From NCBI RefSeq assembly GCF_023195775.1, contig NZ_CP096205.1, positions 1,054,001 through 1,118,000 on the forward strand: 64,000 nt of DNA, written 5' to 3'. Positions 27,413 to 35,631 of the stretch are shown here, in pieces. The notes under the pieces were generated by a model. The model was not told the DNA's origin and ran no database searches. It saw nothing but the letters and a program-made list of their open reading frames with translations. The translations under genes were made by a program, and so were the position numbers. Each line of letters begins with the position of its first letter. The stretch's first letter is position 1. This DNA comes from Flavobacterium azooxidireducens (GTDB lineage Bacteria; Bacteroidota; Bacteroidia; Flavobacteriales; Flavobacteriaceae).

Positions 27413-28050
27413 CGTTTAGATTTAAGAATTTTTAAATAAGTATCTCTGGAAATTTCAAACGCACCTAATTTTTCTAAATGATCATTATGCACTTGGCAAT
27501 CCAATAAAAGATAATTTTCTTGCTTTAACTTTTCAATCAAAGAAACGAATGCTACTTTACTTGCATTGGGAACTTTGCTGAACATACTTTCACCACAAAA
27601 AACGTTACCCAAATCAACACCGTATAAACCGCCGACCAATTCGTTGTTTTGCCAAACTTCAACCGATTTTGCGATTCCTAATTCATGTAGTTTTAGATAG
27701 GATTCAAACATCGAATCGGTAATCCACGTTCCTTGTTGCCCTTTTCGTTTGATGGTTTGGCAATGTTCGATAACTTCAGAAAAATTTTGATTGAACGTAA
27801 CTTCAAAAATCTTTCTGTTTAGAATATTCCGTAAACTTTTAGCAATTTTATATTCTTTCGGATTCACCACCATTCGTTGCGGCGGGCTCCACCATAAAAT
27901 AGGCTCATCTTCTTCAAACCAAGGAAAAATACCGTTTTGATAAGCCAAAAGCAATCGTTCTGTACTCAAATCGCCACCAACAGCCAAAATCCCTTCATAG
28001 GAAGCTTCCGAAACAGGAGGAAAATATAAATCTTTGCTTAAAAAATACAT
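27409..28050 (-). CDS. aat: Leucyl/phenylalanyl-tRNA-protein transferase
   Basis: A 213-residue enzyme that adds Leu or Phe to N-terminal Arg/Lys of proteins, marking them for ClpS-ClpAP degradation by the N-end rule. FPPVSEASYEGILAVGGDLS, YQNGIFPWFEEDEPILWWSP and the late GGLYGVDLGNVFCGESMFS are the family signatures. Downstream of DUF3127 on the same strand, with an inverted repeat between them. Confidence 0.97.
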   Translation of the reverse strand: MYFLSKDLYFPPVSEASYEGILAVGGDLSTERLLLAYQNGIFPWFEEDEPILWWSPPQRMVVNPKEYKIAKSLRNILNRKIFEVTFNQNFSEVIEHCQTIKRKGQQGTWITDSMFESYLKLHELGIAKSVEVWQNNELVGGLYGVDLGNVFCGESMFSKVPNASKVAFVSLIEKLKQENYLLLDCQVHNDHLEKLGAFEISRDTYLKILKSKR

Positions 28051-28072
28051 CGGTAATTAAAATCTAAATAAG

Positions 28073-28113
28073 AAATTCCAAACTCCAACATATTTAGTTG
28101 AAATTTGGAATTT
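28073..28113. repeat. Inverted repeat AAATTCCAAA/TTTGGAATTT between DUF3127 and aat
   Basis: AAATTCCAAA (28073-28082) and TTTGGAATTT (28104-28113) form a perfect 10-bp inverted repeat with a 21-base spacer. It is the same motif family as the one at 24156-24236. Confidence 0.5.
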
Positions 28114-28134
28114 GTTCACTTTTTAGTATAAGAA

Positions 28135-28509
28135 TTAAAATGGTAAATCGTCGTGCTCCTCTTCATTAAAGTTGGTAGCCGGTTCAAAAGCTTCCGCTGC
28201 AGGCACAGGAGGCATTTGAGTTGCCGGAGCTTCTGCTTGCAAACGCTCAATTCTCCAACCTTGAATAGAGTTGAAATACTTTGTTTCACCTTGTGGACTC
28301 ACCCACTCTCTTCCTCTAATGTTAATGGATACTTTTACACCTTCACCCACTTTGTAAGAGTTAAGCAAATCACACTTATCTTGTGTAAATTCCATGATAA
28401 TATGTTGTGGATATTGCTCATCGGTGGTAACCACTAATTCTCTTTTTTTAAACGAAGCACTTACTTGTTGTTCTGCGTTAATTACTTTGATTTTTCCTGT
28501 AACTTCCAT
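28135..28509 (-). CDS. DUF3127 domain protein (OB-fold-like)
   Basis: A 124-residue protein found throughout Bacteroidota. The N-terminal part (MEVTGKIKVINAEQQVSASF, KKRELVVTTDEQYPQHI) and VSINIRGREWVSPQGETKYF are the DUF3127 signature; the beta-rich layout resembles an OB fold. The tail is Pro/Ala-rich and ends in an acidic EEEHDDLPF, which recalls the acidic tip of single-strand binding proteins (DDDIPF). Nucleic-acid binding is inferred only. It may be cotranscribed with the flavin reductase gene 35 bases upstream. Confidence 0.85.
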   Translation of the reverse strand: MEVTGKIKVINAEQQVSASFKKRELVVTTDEQYPQHIIMEFTQDKCDLLNSYKVGEGVKVSINIRGREWVSPQGETKYFNSIQGWRIERLQAEAPATQMPPVPAAEAFEPATNFNEEEHDDLPF

Positions 28510-28544
28510 GATCTTGATTTTAAAAATTATTAATTTGGCTAATA

Positions 28545-29423
28545 TTAAACTCGTTTGGCTAATAAAACTTTCCAGGCCGAAAGGGCATCTTGCTTGTTAA
28601 GGAATTCTTTTGCTTTTTGATGCACTTTCATTTCATCGGCAGAACTCAAAACTCCTTTCACCTGAATATTTTCGTTTACAAATATATTAATTTCTTCGGT
28701 TGATGGCAAACTTTCTACATTTCCTAACATTCCTAAATCATTTCCAGTAAACACGGGGCTTTCTTTAATAAAATCAGGAATTTGATCGACTCCAATTCCT
28801 AACGTTGCCAATGGTTTTGGGATTTCAAAAAGACCTTGGTTGGAACGCGAATACCAATTGGCTCCCATGCGTGAAACCAAATCGATTTTATGTTGGTTGA
28901 TGTTACCATTTTCATCTAAAATAGATTCATCAATGTGTAATTTTACGACTTCACAAATAATTAAATTCCCCGCTCCACCTTCTGTTCCTAAACTAATAAT
29001 TTGATTGACTTTACATTCAAATTGAACGGGACTTTCGGCCACACGAAATGGTTTTACAACCTCAGAAGGCAACATGGTTAAACCTGATTTTAGAAACTCG
29101 TTCACACCATCGGCATATTCTGTACTTGAGAGTGACATTTGCTGAACAATATCAAAATTCACCACATTAATTACCACTTCTTTTGTGGCTTCACAATTAA
29201 TTAAAGTGTGTTTGATGGTATTATCCCGCACTCTTCTGGCAGGTGAAAAAACTAAAATCGGCGGATTGGAACTAAACACGTTAAAAAAACTGAATGGAGA
29301 CAAATTCGGATTGCCATTTGCGTCAACAGTACTGGCAAATGCAATAGGTCTCGGACCAACTGAACTTTGCAAATAACCTTGTAATTTTAAAGGAGAAACA
29401 TCTTTTGGAGAAATACTAACCAT
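28545..29423 (-). CDS. Flavin reductase family protein (FMN-binding split barrel)
   Basis: A 292-residue protein starting at the ATG at 29423 (MVSISPKDVSPLKLQGYLQS); the longer frame to 29492 would cross the predicted promoter and the start region of the divergent kinase. The FMN-binding split barrel includes SSVGPRPIAFASTVDANGNP, NLSPFSFFNVFSSNPPILVF and INCEATKEVVINVV, as in flavin reductase/DIM6-NTAB proteins. The C-terminal 100 residues are extra relative to the minimal domain. The electron donor and partner enzyme are not apparent from the neighbours. Confidence 0.88.
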   Translation of the reverse strand: MVSISPKDVSPLKLQGYLQSSVGPRPIAFASTVDANGNPNLSPFSFFNVFSSNPPILVFSPARRVRDNTIKHTLINCEATKEVVINVVNFDIVQQMSLSSTEYADGVNEFLKSGLTMLPSEVVKPFRVAESPVQFECKVNQIISLGTEGGAGNLIICEVVKLHIDESILDENGNINQHKIDLVSRMGANWYSRSNQGLFEIPKPLATLGIGVDQIPDFIKESPVFTGNDLGMLGNVESLPSTEEINIFVNENIQVKGVLSSADEMKVHQKAKEFLNKQDALSAWKVLLAKRV

Positions 29424-29441
29424 TGTTTTTCTGAGTTTATA

Positions 29442-29449
29442 CAAATGTA
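29442..29449 (-). promoter_or_regulatory. Predicted -7 promoter element of the flavin reductase gene
   Basis: TACATTTG on the minus strand, 18 bases before the chosen ATG at 29423. It supports that start over the longer reading frame. Confidence 0.45.
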
Positions 29450-29526
29450 TAAAATTGAGCAGTATTTGACGATTGAATTTTTCAATTAACACAAGATTTT
29501 ACTACTTTTATCCTAAATACAAATTT

Positions 29527-30675
29527 ATGCAGTTTTCCGAAAGCAGAAATGTAACCCGATGGTTTTTGATTCTCACTTCTTTTGTGATCGTTTCACTGAT
29601 TCTTTGGAATACTTATACTTTTTTTCAAATATTTAAAAACGAAGAAAAAATAAAAATGGAACTTTGGGCTGAAAGCCTGAAAACTGTGAATAATGCAAAT
29701 TTGGAAACAGATGATATTGAGTTACCACTTCAAATCATTAACAACAACAAAACAATTCCTATTATCGTGACCGAAAATGATACAATCATCAATCAAATCA
29801 ATATTGATGAAAATATCATTTCAAATAAAGAAAAATTAAATCAATTTCTAGAAAAATTAAAAAAGGAGAACACTCCAATTGTTATTGAATATAATACCGG
29901 AAAATTTTGGTATTTGTATTATGGAAATTCGTCTTTACTAAACAAATTAAAATATTATCCAATTGCGTTAATTCTGATTATCATCCTATTTACCGCTTTG
30001 GTTTACAATTACTACAGAAGTACAAAAGTTGCCACTCAAAATAAACTTTGGGCCGGAATGGCAAAAGAAACGGCACATCAAATTGGCACACCACTTTCGT
30101 CATTAATTGGTTGGTTGGAAATATTAAAAATTGAAAATGTAGAAGAAAACACCATCAAAGAAATTCAAAAAGACATCACTCGATTGCAAACCATTGCCGA
30201 TCGTTTTTCTAAAGTTGGCTCAGAACCTGTTTTGGAAGAATTAGATTTGGTTTCGGAAACCATTCAATCTTTCGATTATTTAAAGTCGCGTTTTTCGAAG
30301 CAAATTGAATTTTCGTTTTCGGCACCAACCAAAACTATTTTGGTGAACTTGAATCCAACCCTTCATAGCTGGACTATTGAAAATTTGGTAAAAAATGCGA
30401 TTGATGCGATGAAAGGTCGTGGAAAATTATCACTCACGATTATTGAAGACGAAAAAGAAGTAAAAATTTTAGTCTCGGATTCAGGAAAAGGGATTCCGAA
30501 AAATCAGTTTAAAAAAGTATTTGAACCCGGATTTACCACCAAAAAACGCGGTTGGGGATTAGGCTTATCGCTAACAAAACGCATTGTGGAAGAATACCAT
30601 AAAGGAAAAATAAAAGTCTCTCAATCGGAAGTTGGAAAAGGCACTACGATGATGGTTAGTTTCAAAAAAATATAA
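29527..30675 (+). CDS. Membrane sensor histidine kinase (orphan)
   Basis: A 382-residue kinase starting MQFSESRNVTRWFLIL at 29527; an upstream in-frame ATG at 29473 would add a Tyr/Phe-rich leader without family precedent. It has two transmembrane helices (about 13-35 and 145-163) around a periplasmic sensor of about 110 residues, a HisKA domain with H184 in ETAHQIGTPLSSLIGWLEIL (Gln replaces the usual Glu after His), and an HATPase domain (NLVKNAIDAM, DSGKGIP, GWGLGLSLTKRIVEEYH). There is no response regulator next to it. Confidence 0.94.
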   Translation: MQFSESRNVTRWFLILTSFVIVSLILWNTYTFFQIFKNEEKIKMELWAESLKTVNNANLETDDIELPLQIINNNKTIPIIVTENDTIINQINIDENIISNKEKLNQFLEKLKKENTPIVIEYNTGKFWYLYYGNSSLLNKLKYYPIALILIIILFTALVYNYYRSTKVATQNKLWAGMAKETAHQIGTPLSSLIGWLEILKIENVEENTIKEIQKDITRLQTIADRFSKVGSEPVLEELDLVSETIQSFDYLKSRFSKQIEFSFSAPTKTILVNLNPTLHSWTIENLVKNAIDAMKGRGKLSLTIIEDEKEVKILVSDSGKGIPKNQFKKVFEPGFTTKKRGWGLGLSLTKRIVEEYHKGKIKVSQSEVGKGTTMMVSFKKI

Positions 30676-30739
30676 TATTTATTAAATTGTCATTTATTTT
30701 TTATAATTTTAACATTATTAACCAATAAAATCAATTTTT

Positions 30740-30979
30740 ATGAATTTTTTGTATTTCTTACTCATCGGTGCTATCTCGGGATGGCTTGCAGGTCAACTTT
30801 GGAAAGGTTCAGGTTTTGGATTAATCGGTAACATTATTGTTGGAATCATTGGAGGATTTGTTGGTGGCTGGTTAGCTGGTCATTTCGGAATTGGTGGAGG
30901 CGGATTACTTTGGCAAATTCTAATTGCTGCCGGAGGAGCTTGGGTCTTACTTTTTCTGATAAGTTTGATAAAAAGATAA
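30740..30979 (+). CDS. GlsB/YeaQ/YmgE family small membrane protein
   Basis: A 79-residue protein of three hydrophobic glycine-rich helices: FLYFLLIGAISGWLAGQLWK, NIIVGIIGGFVGGWLAGHFG and LLWQILIAAGGAWVLLFLI. This is the transglycosylase-associated/stress membrane family, often induced by stress; the molecular function is not known. A terminator follows. Confidence 0.9.
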   Translation: MNFLYFLLIGAISGWLAGQLWKGSGFGLIGNIIVGIIGGFVGGWLAGHFGIGGGGLLWQILIAAGGAWVLLFLISLIKR

Positions 30980-30983
30980 AACG

Positions 30984-31012
30984 AAAAATCCCGATAATTT
31001 CGGGATTTTTTA
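30984..31012 (+). terminator. Terminator after the GlsB-type gene
   Basis: AAAAATCCCGA and TCGGGATTTTT form an 11-bp stem with a 5-base loop and a T run. Confidence 0.85.
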
Positions 31013-31194
31013 ATTGAAAAAATTCGATTTTAGACTGAATAATCTAAATACTTATAAAAAATAGCAAAAAAACATTTTACATAAAGAAATTTTTTGTTAA
31101 TTAGTATTTCCAAATTCAAACGTAAATAATTGAGAGAAATCAATTTTTTACGGTCTTTATTATTTTTCAAATTAATATTAAACTACTGATAATT

Positions 31195-31202
31195 TATATT
31201 TG
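31195..31202 (+). promoter_or_regulatory. Predicted -7 promoter element of the JAMM-like lipoprotein gene
   Basis: TATATTTG matches TAnnTTTG, about 75 bases before the ATG, in a 300-base AT-rich gap that otherwise shows nothing. No -33 element at the right spacing was seen. Confidence 0.3.
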
Positions 31203-31277
31203 AAAATTGTGAAGCATGATAATTTGGTTTTAACTCATTATTAAAAAAATGAATCTAAACCAATTAATTTTTTTATC

Positions 31278-32807
31278 ATGACACACAAATTTAAATCACT
31301 TTTAAGTTTCATTATTTTTCTCTTCCTTTTCTCTTCGTGTGAAAAAGATTTTTACGAAGATATCGATTTACAAAAAAAGCAAATCAAAGAGATTGATATT
31401 AAAACGATTACGTATGAAGATTTTTCTAGAAAGATGCAGGTTTTAAAGAATAAACCCGCAGTAAAAATGATTATGAATAAAGCAAATTCAAGCTTAACTA
31501 ATCATAATGCCAGAACAGGAGATGATTCTGATATTGAAATATATACAGATATAATCAAAGAAATAACCTCAGGAACATACAAATCTTATACGATGTATAT
31601 CAAGACATCGGACACGATAGCCAGTAGATTTTACAATCTTACTTTAGAAGAGAAAGAAGGAAACACCGATGCATTTATTACAAAATATAGCCCTACCGAA
31701 AATTGGTTAAATGACAAAAACCAACCATTTGAGGGAGGAATTACAACTTTCAGGGCAGAACCTGGACCAGGAGGTTCAATTAAATTCACACATGTTGATG
31801 AGGAAGGAGGAGGTGCAATTGAGGGTTCAAATATTTATCCAATTGCTTGCGATGGAACAGTTCAAACCACCATTATTGTGGAGGCCATTATGTGTTCAGA
31901 ATATGTCCACTGGCCATGGTCGCCAACTACACCACCTTGCGATGCTAATGTTAAAGCAAGATATAAGTACACTTACAGATATGAATGTGTTCCAGGTATT
32001 ACGTTTCCGGGCTCTGGAGGCTCTAACCCGGGAGGAAGTTCATCAGTTGGAGGTGGTAGTACTCCCGGCGGGAGCAACAATACTTCAGAGCCTCCAGGCT
32101 TGTTCAATGAGGATGGATCGATAACATCGCCAATTTTAACAAATAGTGAGGTGAATCATATAAAAGAATTAAAAAAGATAACCAATCAAAACGAGAATGG
32201 CACTAATGGACTAAGAAACTACATAGACCAATTAGCAGCAAATACAGACAATCCAATTGAACAAGGCATGGAGTTTAAACTTAATAGCAATGGCACTTAT
32301 TCTGCTTATCCTGCTCAATCCAATGGAGTTGATGGCACAGGCTTTCCTCCTGTAAGTGTGAATAACCCAATCATTAGAATGCATAAACATCATACGGGTT
32401 TAAACCCTATCTTTAGTGCAGAAGACGTATTGGGTATGGTTGACTTTTTTATTCAAAAAAACAACTTAAACCCTAATTCTCCCGAAAACAATAACATCAC
32501 TTTTATAATGGTGTCAGAAGATGGCGTTCATGCTTTACGTGTTAGTAATCCTATTGAAATTGAAGAGTTTAATAGTTATTATTCTACCCGTCAAGCTAAA
32601 CTACTTTTTAGAGGTGCGTATGAAAAAAAGGTGATAAAAAAATCTCAAAATGAATGTAATGGTACTTGCACTAATGAAGAATACAAAAATCTTCTACTTC
32701 AAAATTTTATAGCTTTTTTTAAAGAGATGGTTTGGGGTATTGATTTTTATTATGCCCCACACCCTGCAAACAATAATGACAACTATAATTGGACAAAACA
32801 AAATTAA
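31278..32807 (+). CDS. Large lipoprotein with a JAMM-like HxH...SxxD motif
   Basis: A 509-residue predicted lipoprotein (FLFLFSSC, Cys at residue 21). Regions in order: a charged helical segment (20-90), a beta-rich domain with several Cys (90-240), a Gly/Ser-rich linker (about 240-275), then a C-terminal domain. In that domain H369-K-H371 followed by S380-A-E-D383 resembles the JAB1/MPN/Mov34 metalloprotease motif HxHx7SxxD, with one extra residue; E328 or E332 could be the upstream Glu. A metal-dependent peptidase is inferred, not shown. The end of the gene is 14 bases from two paralogous secreted proteins. Confidence 0.7.
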   Translation: MTHKFKSLLSFIIFLFLFSSCEKDFYEDIDLQKKQIKEIDIKTITYEDFSRKMQVLKNKPAVKMIMNKANSSLTNHNARTGDDSDIEIYTDIIKEITSGTYKSYTMYIKTSDTIASRFYNLTLEEKEGNTDAFITKYSPTENWLNDKNQPFEGGITTFRAEPGPGGSIKFTHVDEEGGGAIEGSNIYPIACDGTVQTTIIVEAIMCSEYVHWPWSPTTPPCDANVKARYKYTYRYECVPGITFPGSGGSNPGGSSSVGGGSTPGGSNNTSEPPGLFNEDGSITSPILTNSEVNHIKELKKITNQNENGTNGLRNYIDQLAANTDNPIEQGMEFKLNSNGTYSAYPAQSNGVDGTGFPPVSVNNPIIRMHKHHTGLNPIFSAEDVLGMVDFFIQKNNLNPNSPENNNITFIMVSEDGVHALRVSNPIEIEEFNSYYSTRQAKLLFRGAYEKKVIKKSQNECNGTCTNEEYKNLLLQNFIAFFKEMVWGIDFYYAPHPANNNDNYNWTKQN

Positions 32808-32821
32808 AAACCTTATTTATT

Positions 32822-33391
32822 ATGAAAACACAAGCAATCATATTCTTATTACTTTTTACAATAGTAACTCTTTCTGCTCAGGTTATTGAAAAACCAATCG
32901 AATCATTCTATGAACCAAATCAGCCAAGTCACGTATACTATAAAGATGTCAATAATCTTCTAGACCAATATGTTGGCACTTGGGAATATAATAGTAGTAG
33001 TCATTATTTTAAAATCACTTTTATCAAACAAATATATATTAGAGAAACCCCTATTGCTAACACTAAAACTACGATATACACAGACAGGTTAGTTGGTCAT
33101 TATCTATATAGGTTGAATGGTATTGAAATTTACAATATTAATAATGATGATTTTGCTTTAAGTACCAGCGGAGCTTTTGCTTTTGATGGCTTTTCTATAT
33201 TTTTTGACGAACCAAGTTCTAATCCATGTGGCCGTAGAATAATGGGTGATGTTAATTTAATATATTCAAATACGAATGGTGTTGAAACCATCGGTTGGAA
33301 TAGAACAAATATAGATTGGGGGGCAAGTTGTAACCCCAGCGATCAAACTCCATTTAGAATTCCGGCTAATATGGTTTTAACAAAAATATAA
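32822..33391 (+). CDS. Secreted protein, first of two tandem paralogues (DUF6705-like)
   Basis: A 189-residue protein with signal peptide MKTQAIIFLLLFTIVTLSAQ. I start it at 32822, which gives the same length as its tandem copy; a Met at 32789 would overlap the upstream gene. The mature protein has YYKDVNNLLDQYVGTWEY, a beta-rich lipocalin-like core, and FDEPSSNPCGRRIMGDVNL with conserved cysteines. From memory it resembles the Flavobacterium secreted family DUF6705; function unknown. It is 14 bases after the JAMM-like lipoprotein gene and likely in its operon. Confidence 0.8.
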   Translation: MKTQAIIFLLLFTIVTLSAQVIEKPIESFYEPNQPSHVYYKDVNNLLDQYVGTWEYNSSSHYFKITFIKQIYIRETPIANTKTTIYTDRLVGHYLYRLNGIEIYNINNDDFALSTSGAFAFDGFSIFFDEPSSNPCGRRIMGDVNLIYSNTNGVETIGWNRTNIDWGASCNPSDQTPFRIPANMVLTKI

Positions 33392-33422
33392 AACACATCT
33401 CATAACTATAATTTATAGCCAT

Positions 33423-33456
33423 AGCGGCTTTTGGTATAAATGAAAGCCGCTTTTTT
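33423..33456 (+). terminator. Terminator between the two paralogues
   Basis: AGCGGCTTT and AAAGCCGCT form a 9-bp stem with an 11-base loop and a T run; the tail ends 3 bases before the next ATG. Confidence 0.75.
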
Positions 33457-33459
33457 ATT

Positions 33460-34029
33460 ATGAAAACAATATCAAGCCTATTTTTATTTCTTTTTAGTGC
33501 AGTGACACTTTCGGCACAGGTTATTGAAAGACCCATTGAAACTTTTTATGAACCCAATCAACCAAAGCATGTATACTATAAAGATGTTAACAATCTTTTA
33601 AATAAATATGTAGGAACTTGGGAATATACTAATGGAGGACATTATTTTAAAATCACTTTTACAAAACATACTCAAGTTAGAGAAACACCGATAGGTAACA
33701 CTAAAATAACTGTTTTTTCAGACAAACTAGTTGGTCATTATGAATATAAACTGAATGGTGTTGAAATATACAACGTAACGAATAACTATTTTGCTGATAG
33801 TGATATGGGTTCTTTCAGGTTTGATAGTTTTTATATTTTTTTTGATGAACCAAGTTCCAATCCATGTGGCCGTAGAATAATGGGTGAAGTTAATTTACTA
33901 TATTCAAATACGAATGGTGTTGAAACCATCGGTTGGAATAGAACAAATATAGATTGGGGTAGAAATTGTAATCCAAGCGATCAAACTCCGTTTAGAATTC
34001 CGGCTAACATGGTTTTAACAAAAATATAA
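33460..34029 (+). CDS. Secreted protein, second tandem paralogue (DUF6705-like)
   Basis: A 189-residue paralogue of the preceding protein with the same layout: signal peptide (MKTISSLFLFLFSAVTLSAQ), YYKDVNNLLNKYVGTWEY, and a C-terminal part nearly identical to the first copy, including a 61-base stretch of identical DNA (33261-33321 and 33899-33959). The N-terminal halves have diverged much more. The start lies directly behind a terminator stem, so the leader would be very short unless transcription reads through. Function unknown. Confidence 0.8.
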   Translation: MKTISSLFLFLFSAVTLSAQVIERPIETFYEPNQPKHVYYKDVNNLLNKYVGTWEYTNGGHYFKITFTKHTQVRETPIGNTKITVFSDKLVGHYEYKLNGVEIYNVTNNYFADSDMGSFRFDSFYIFFDEPSSNPCGRRIMGEVNLLYSNTNGVETIGWNRTNIDWGRNCNPSDQTPFRIPANMVLTKI

Positions 34030-34033
34030 AACT

Positions 34034-34062
34034 AAAAATCCCGAGTTCATCGGGATTTTTTT
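34034..34062. terminator. Bidirectional terminator between the second paralogue and the HIT gene
   Basis: AAAAATCCCGA and TCGGGATTTTT form an 11-bp stem with T runs on both strands; the plus tail reaches the stop codon of the HIT gene. Confidence 0.8.
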
Positions 34063-34450
34063 ATAATTCATTCTTTATTTTCTGCACTGTTGCTTCAAAT
34101 TCTTCTTTGGTTAAGCTCACTTTCCGTTGAAATCGCATATCGTCCATTTCTTGTAACGGAATCAGGTGAACATGAACATGAGGAACTTCTAAGCCAATCA
34201 CACTCATCCCTACTCTTTTACACGAAATTGCTTTTTCCAAAGCAACTGCCACTATTCTCGAAAACTTCATCAAAGCCAAATAATGGTCTTCTTCCATTTC
34301 GAAAATCTTATTGATTTCTTGTTTTGGAACACACAGTGTATGTCCAACAGCATTAGGATTTACATCTAAAAAAGCAATAAAATATTCATCTTCTGCAATT
34401 TTATAGGATGGAATTTCGCCGTTGATTATTTTGGTAAAAATGCTTGCCAT
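34061..34450 (-). CDS. HIT family nucleotide-binding protein
   Basis: A 129-residue histidine-triad protein: IFTKIINGEIPSYKIAEDE, FLDVNPNAVGHTLCVPKQEI and the catalytic triad HVHVHLIPL. The group (HinT/Hit) hydrolyses nucleoside phosphoramidates or dinucleotides. It follows greA by 21 bases on the same strand. Confidence 0.95.
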   Translation of the reverse strand: MASIFTKIINGEIPSYKIAEDEYFIAFLDVNPNAVGHTLCVPKQEINKIFEMEEDHYLALMKFSRIVAVALEKAISCKRVGMSVIGLEVPHVHVHLIPLQEMDDMRFQRKVSLTKEEFEATVQKIKNEL

Positions 34451-34471
34451 TGATTTAAATTTTCAAAAAAA

Positions 34472-34948
34472 TTAATCTCTTGAAATTTCTAACACTTCAA
34501 ATTTTAAAACGCCGTTTGGTACTGTAATTTCGGCTACATCGCCAACAGATTTTCCTAATAATCCTTTTCCGATAGGAGAAGTTACTGATATTTTTCCTGT
34601 TTTTAAATCGGCTTCACTTTCGGCCACCAACGTATATTTCATTTCCATGCCGTTGGCTTGGTTTTTAATTTTTACGTTAGATAACACTAATGCTTTTGAT
34701 AGATCAAGTTGCGATTCGTCAATTAATCGGGCATTTGAATATACTTCTTCCATTTTAGAAATTCTCATTTCCAATAATCCTTGAGCTTCTTTTGCAGCAT
34801 CATATTCTGCATTTTCAGACAAATCACCTTTATCTCTTGCTTCTGCGATGGCTTGTGATGCTTTTGGTCGTTCAATATGTTTAAGATTTTCTAATTCTTC
34901 TTTTAGTTTTTTTAAACCCTCTGCGGTGTAATACGATACTGTACTCAT
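34472..34948 (-). CDS. greA: Transcription elongation factor GreA
   Basis: A 158-residue factor that stimulates transcript cleavage in backtracked RNA polymerase. I start at 34948 (MSTVSYYTAEGLKKLKEELE), the normal GreA start; eight more codons are open upstream. The coiled-coil tip has the acidic pair in EARDKGDLSENAEYDAAKEA, and the C-terminal FKBP-like domain has TSPIGKGLLGKSVGDVAEI. Cotranscribed with the HIT gene. Confidence 0.96.
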   Translation of the reverse strand: MSTVSYYTAEGLKKLKEELENLKHIERPKASQAIAEARDKGDLSENAEYDAAKEAQGLLEMRISKMEEVYSNARLIDESQLDLSKALVLSNVKIKNQANGMEMKYTLVAESEADLKTGKISVTSPIGKGLLGKSVGDVAEITVPNGVLKFEVLEISRD

Positions 34949-35145
34949 AACTTCATGTGTTTTTTGTTGCAATTCAATTTTTCAAAATTCATAAAAGTTG
35001 AACTTTGATATATAAAATCGTTATTTTTATCGTTATATAAAATAGAAAAAATCCCCTTTGAGAGGATTCCTTTCAACAAAGATAGTATAATTTTTAATTA
35101 TTTGAAAATTTATTCCTTTATAAGGCTACTCAAAGGTAATTAAAT

Positions 35146-35153
35146 TAAATTTG
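35146..35153 (+). promoter_or_regulatory. Predicted -7 promoter element of the Rieske-like lipoprotein gene
   Basis: TAAATTTG matches TAnnTTTG and ends only 4 bases before the ATG at 35158. A transcript from here would start at or after that ATG, which argues for the internal Met at 35173. Confidence 0.45.
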
Positions 35154-35172
35154 CCAAATGAAAAAAATGTTT

Positions 35173-35592
35173 ATGAAAAAGTTTGTTTTGTTGTTGGTTT
35201 TTAGTGTTTTCCTCTCAGGATGTGAAAAAGAACGCTTTAACAATTTTAATCCCAATATCCCAAATTATACTTTTACGGTAGATATTAATACTGATTTACC
35301 ACTTTACAGCTCATTAAAATTTGCCGGAAACTCGGTTTATATTTCACAAGGAAATGCCGGCGTGAGAGGAATTATAGTTTTTAACACCGGAAGTGGCTAT
35401 AATGCTTTTGATGCAGCTTGTCCAAATCAACCGTTGAGTTCTTGTTCAACCATGACGATTCAAAGCACAAACGCCATTTGTCCTTGTGATGAAGAATCGT
35501 ATAACTTATTTACCGGCTTAGGAACTTTAGATTATCCGATGAAACGATATCGGACAGAAGTAAATGGTGCGTTTGTAAGAGTTTATAATTAA
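35173..35592 (+). CDS. Rieske-like lipoprotein without the histidine ligands
   Basis: Starting at the Met at 35173 the protein is 139 residues: MKKFVLLLVFSVFLSGC, with lipid-attachment Cys 17. Earlier Mets at 35158 and 35167 exist, but the promoter position favours this one. The fold resembles a Rieske domain: VYISQGNAGVRGIIVFNTGS, FDAACPNQPLSSC and AICPCDEESYNLFTG. In true Rieske proteins the two cluster loops read CxH and CxxH; here they read C-P-N and C-P-C-D, so the histidine ligands are absent and a normal 2Fe-2S cluster is unlikely. Exported to an outer or inner membrane leaflet. Confidence 0.75.
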   Translation: MKKFVLLLVFSVFLSGCEKERFNNFNPNIPNYTFTVDINTDLPLYSSLKFAGNSVYISQGNAGVRGIIVFNTGSGYNAFDAACPNQPLSSCSTMTIQSTNAICPCDEESYNLFTGLGTLDYPMKRYRTEVNGAFVRVYN

Positions 35593-35624
35593 AAGAAATC
35601 CTGACCGCAAAGTCAGGATTTCTT
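35593..35624. terminator. Bidirectional terminator between the Rieske-like and TonB receptor genes
   Basis: AAGAAATCCTGAC, loop CGCAAA, GTCAGGATTTCTT: a perfect 13-bp stem between convergent genes. Both flanks are T/A-rich. Confidence 0.75.
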
Positions 35625-35631
35625 CTTTATA

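Noticed and set aside
31711..32124. 137-codon frame inside the JAMM-like lipoprotein gene
   Set aside because: An alternative frame over a Gly-rich linker; the lipoprotein frame has a signal peptide and conserved-type domains.
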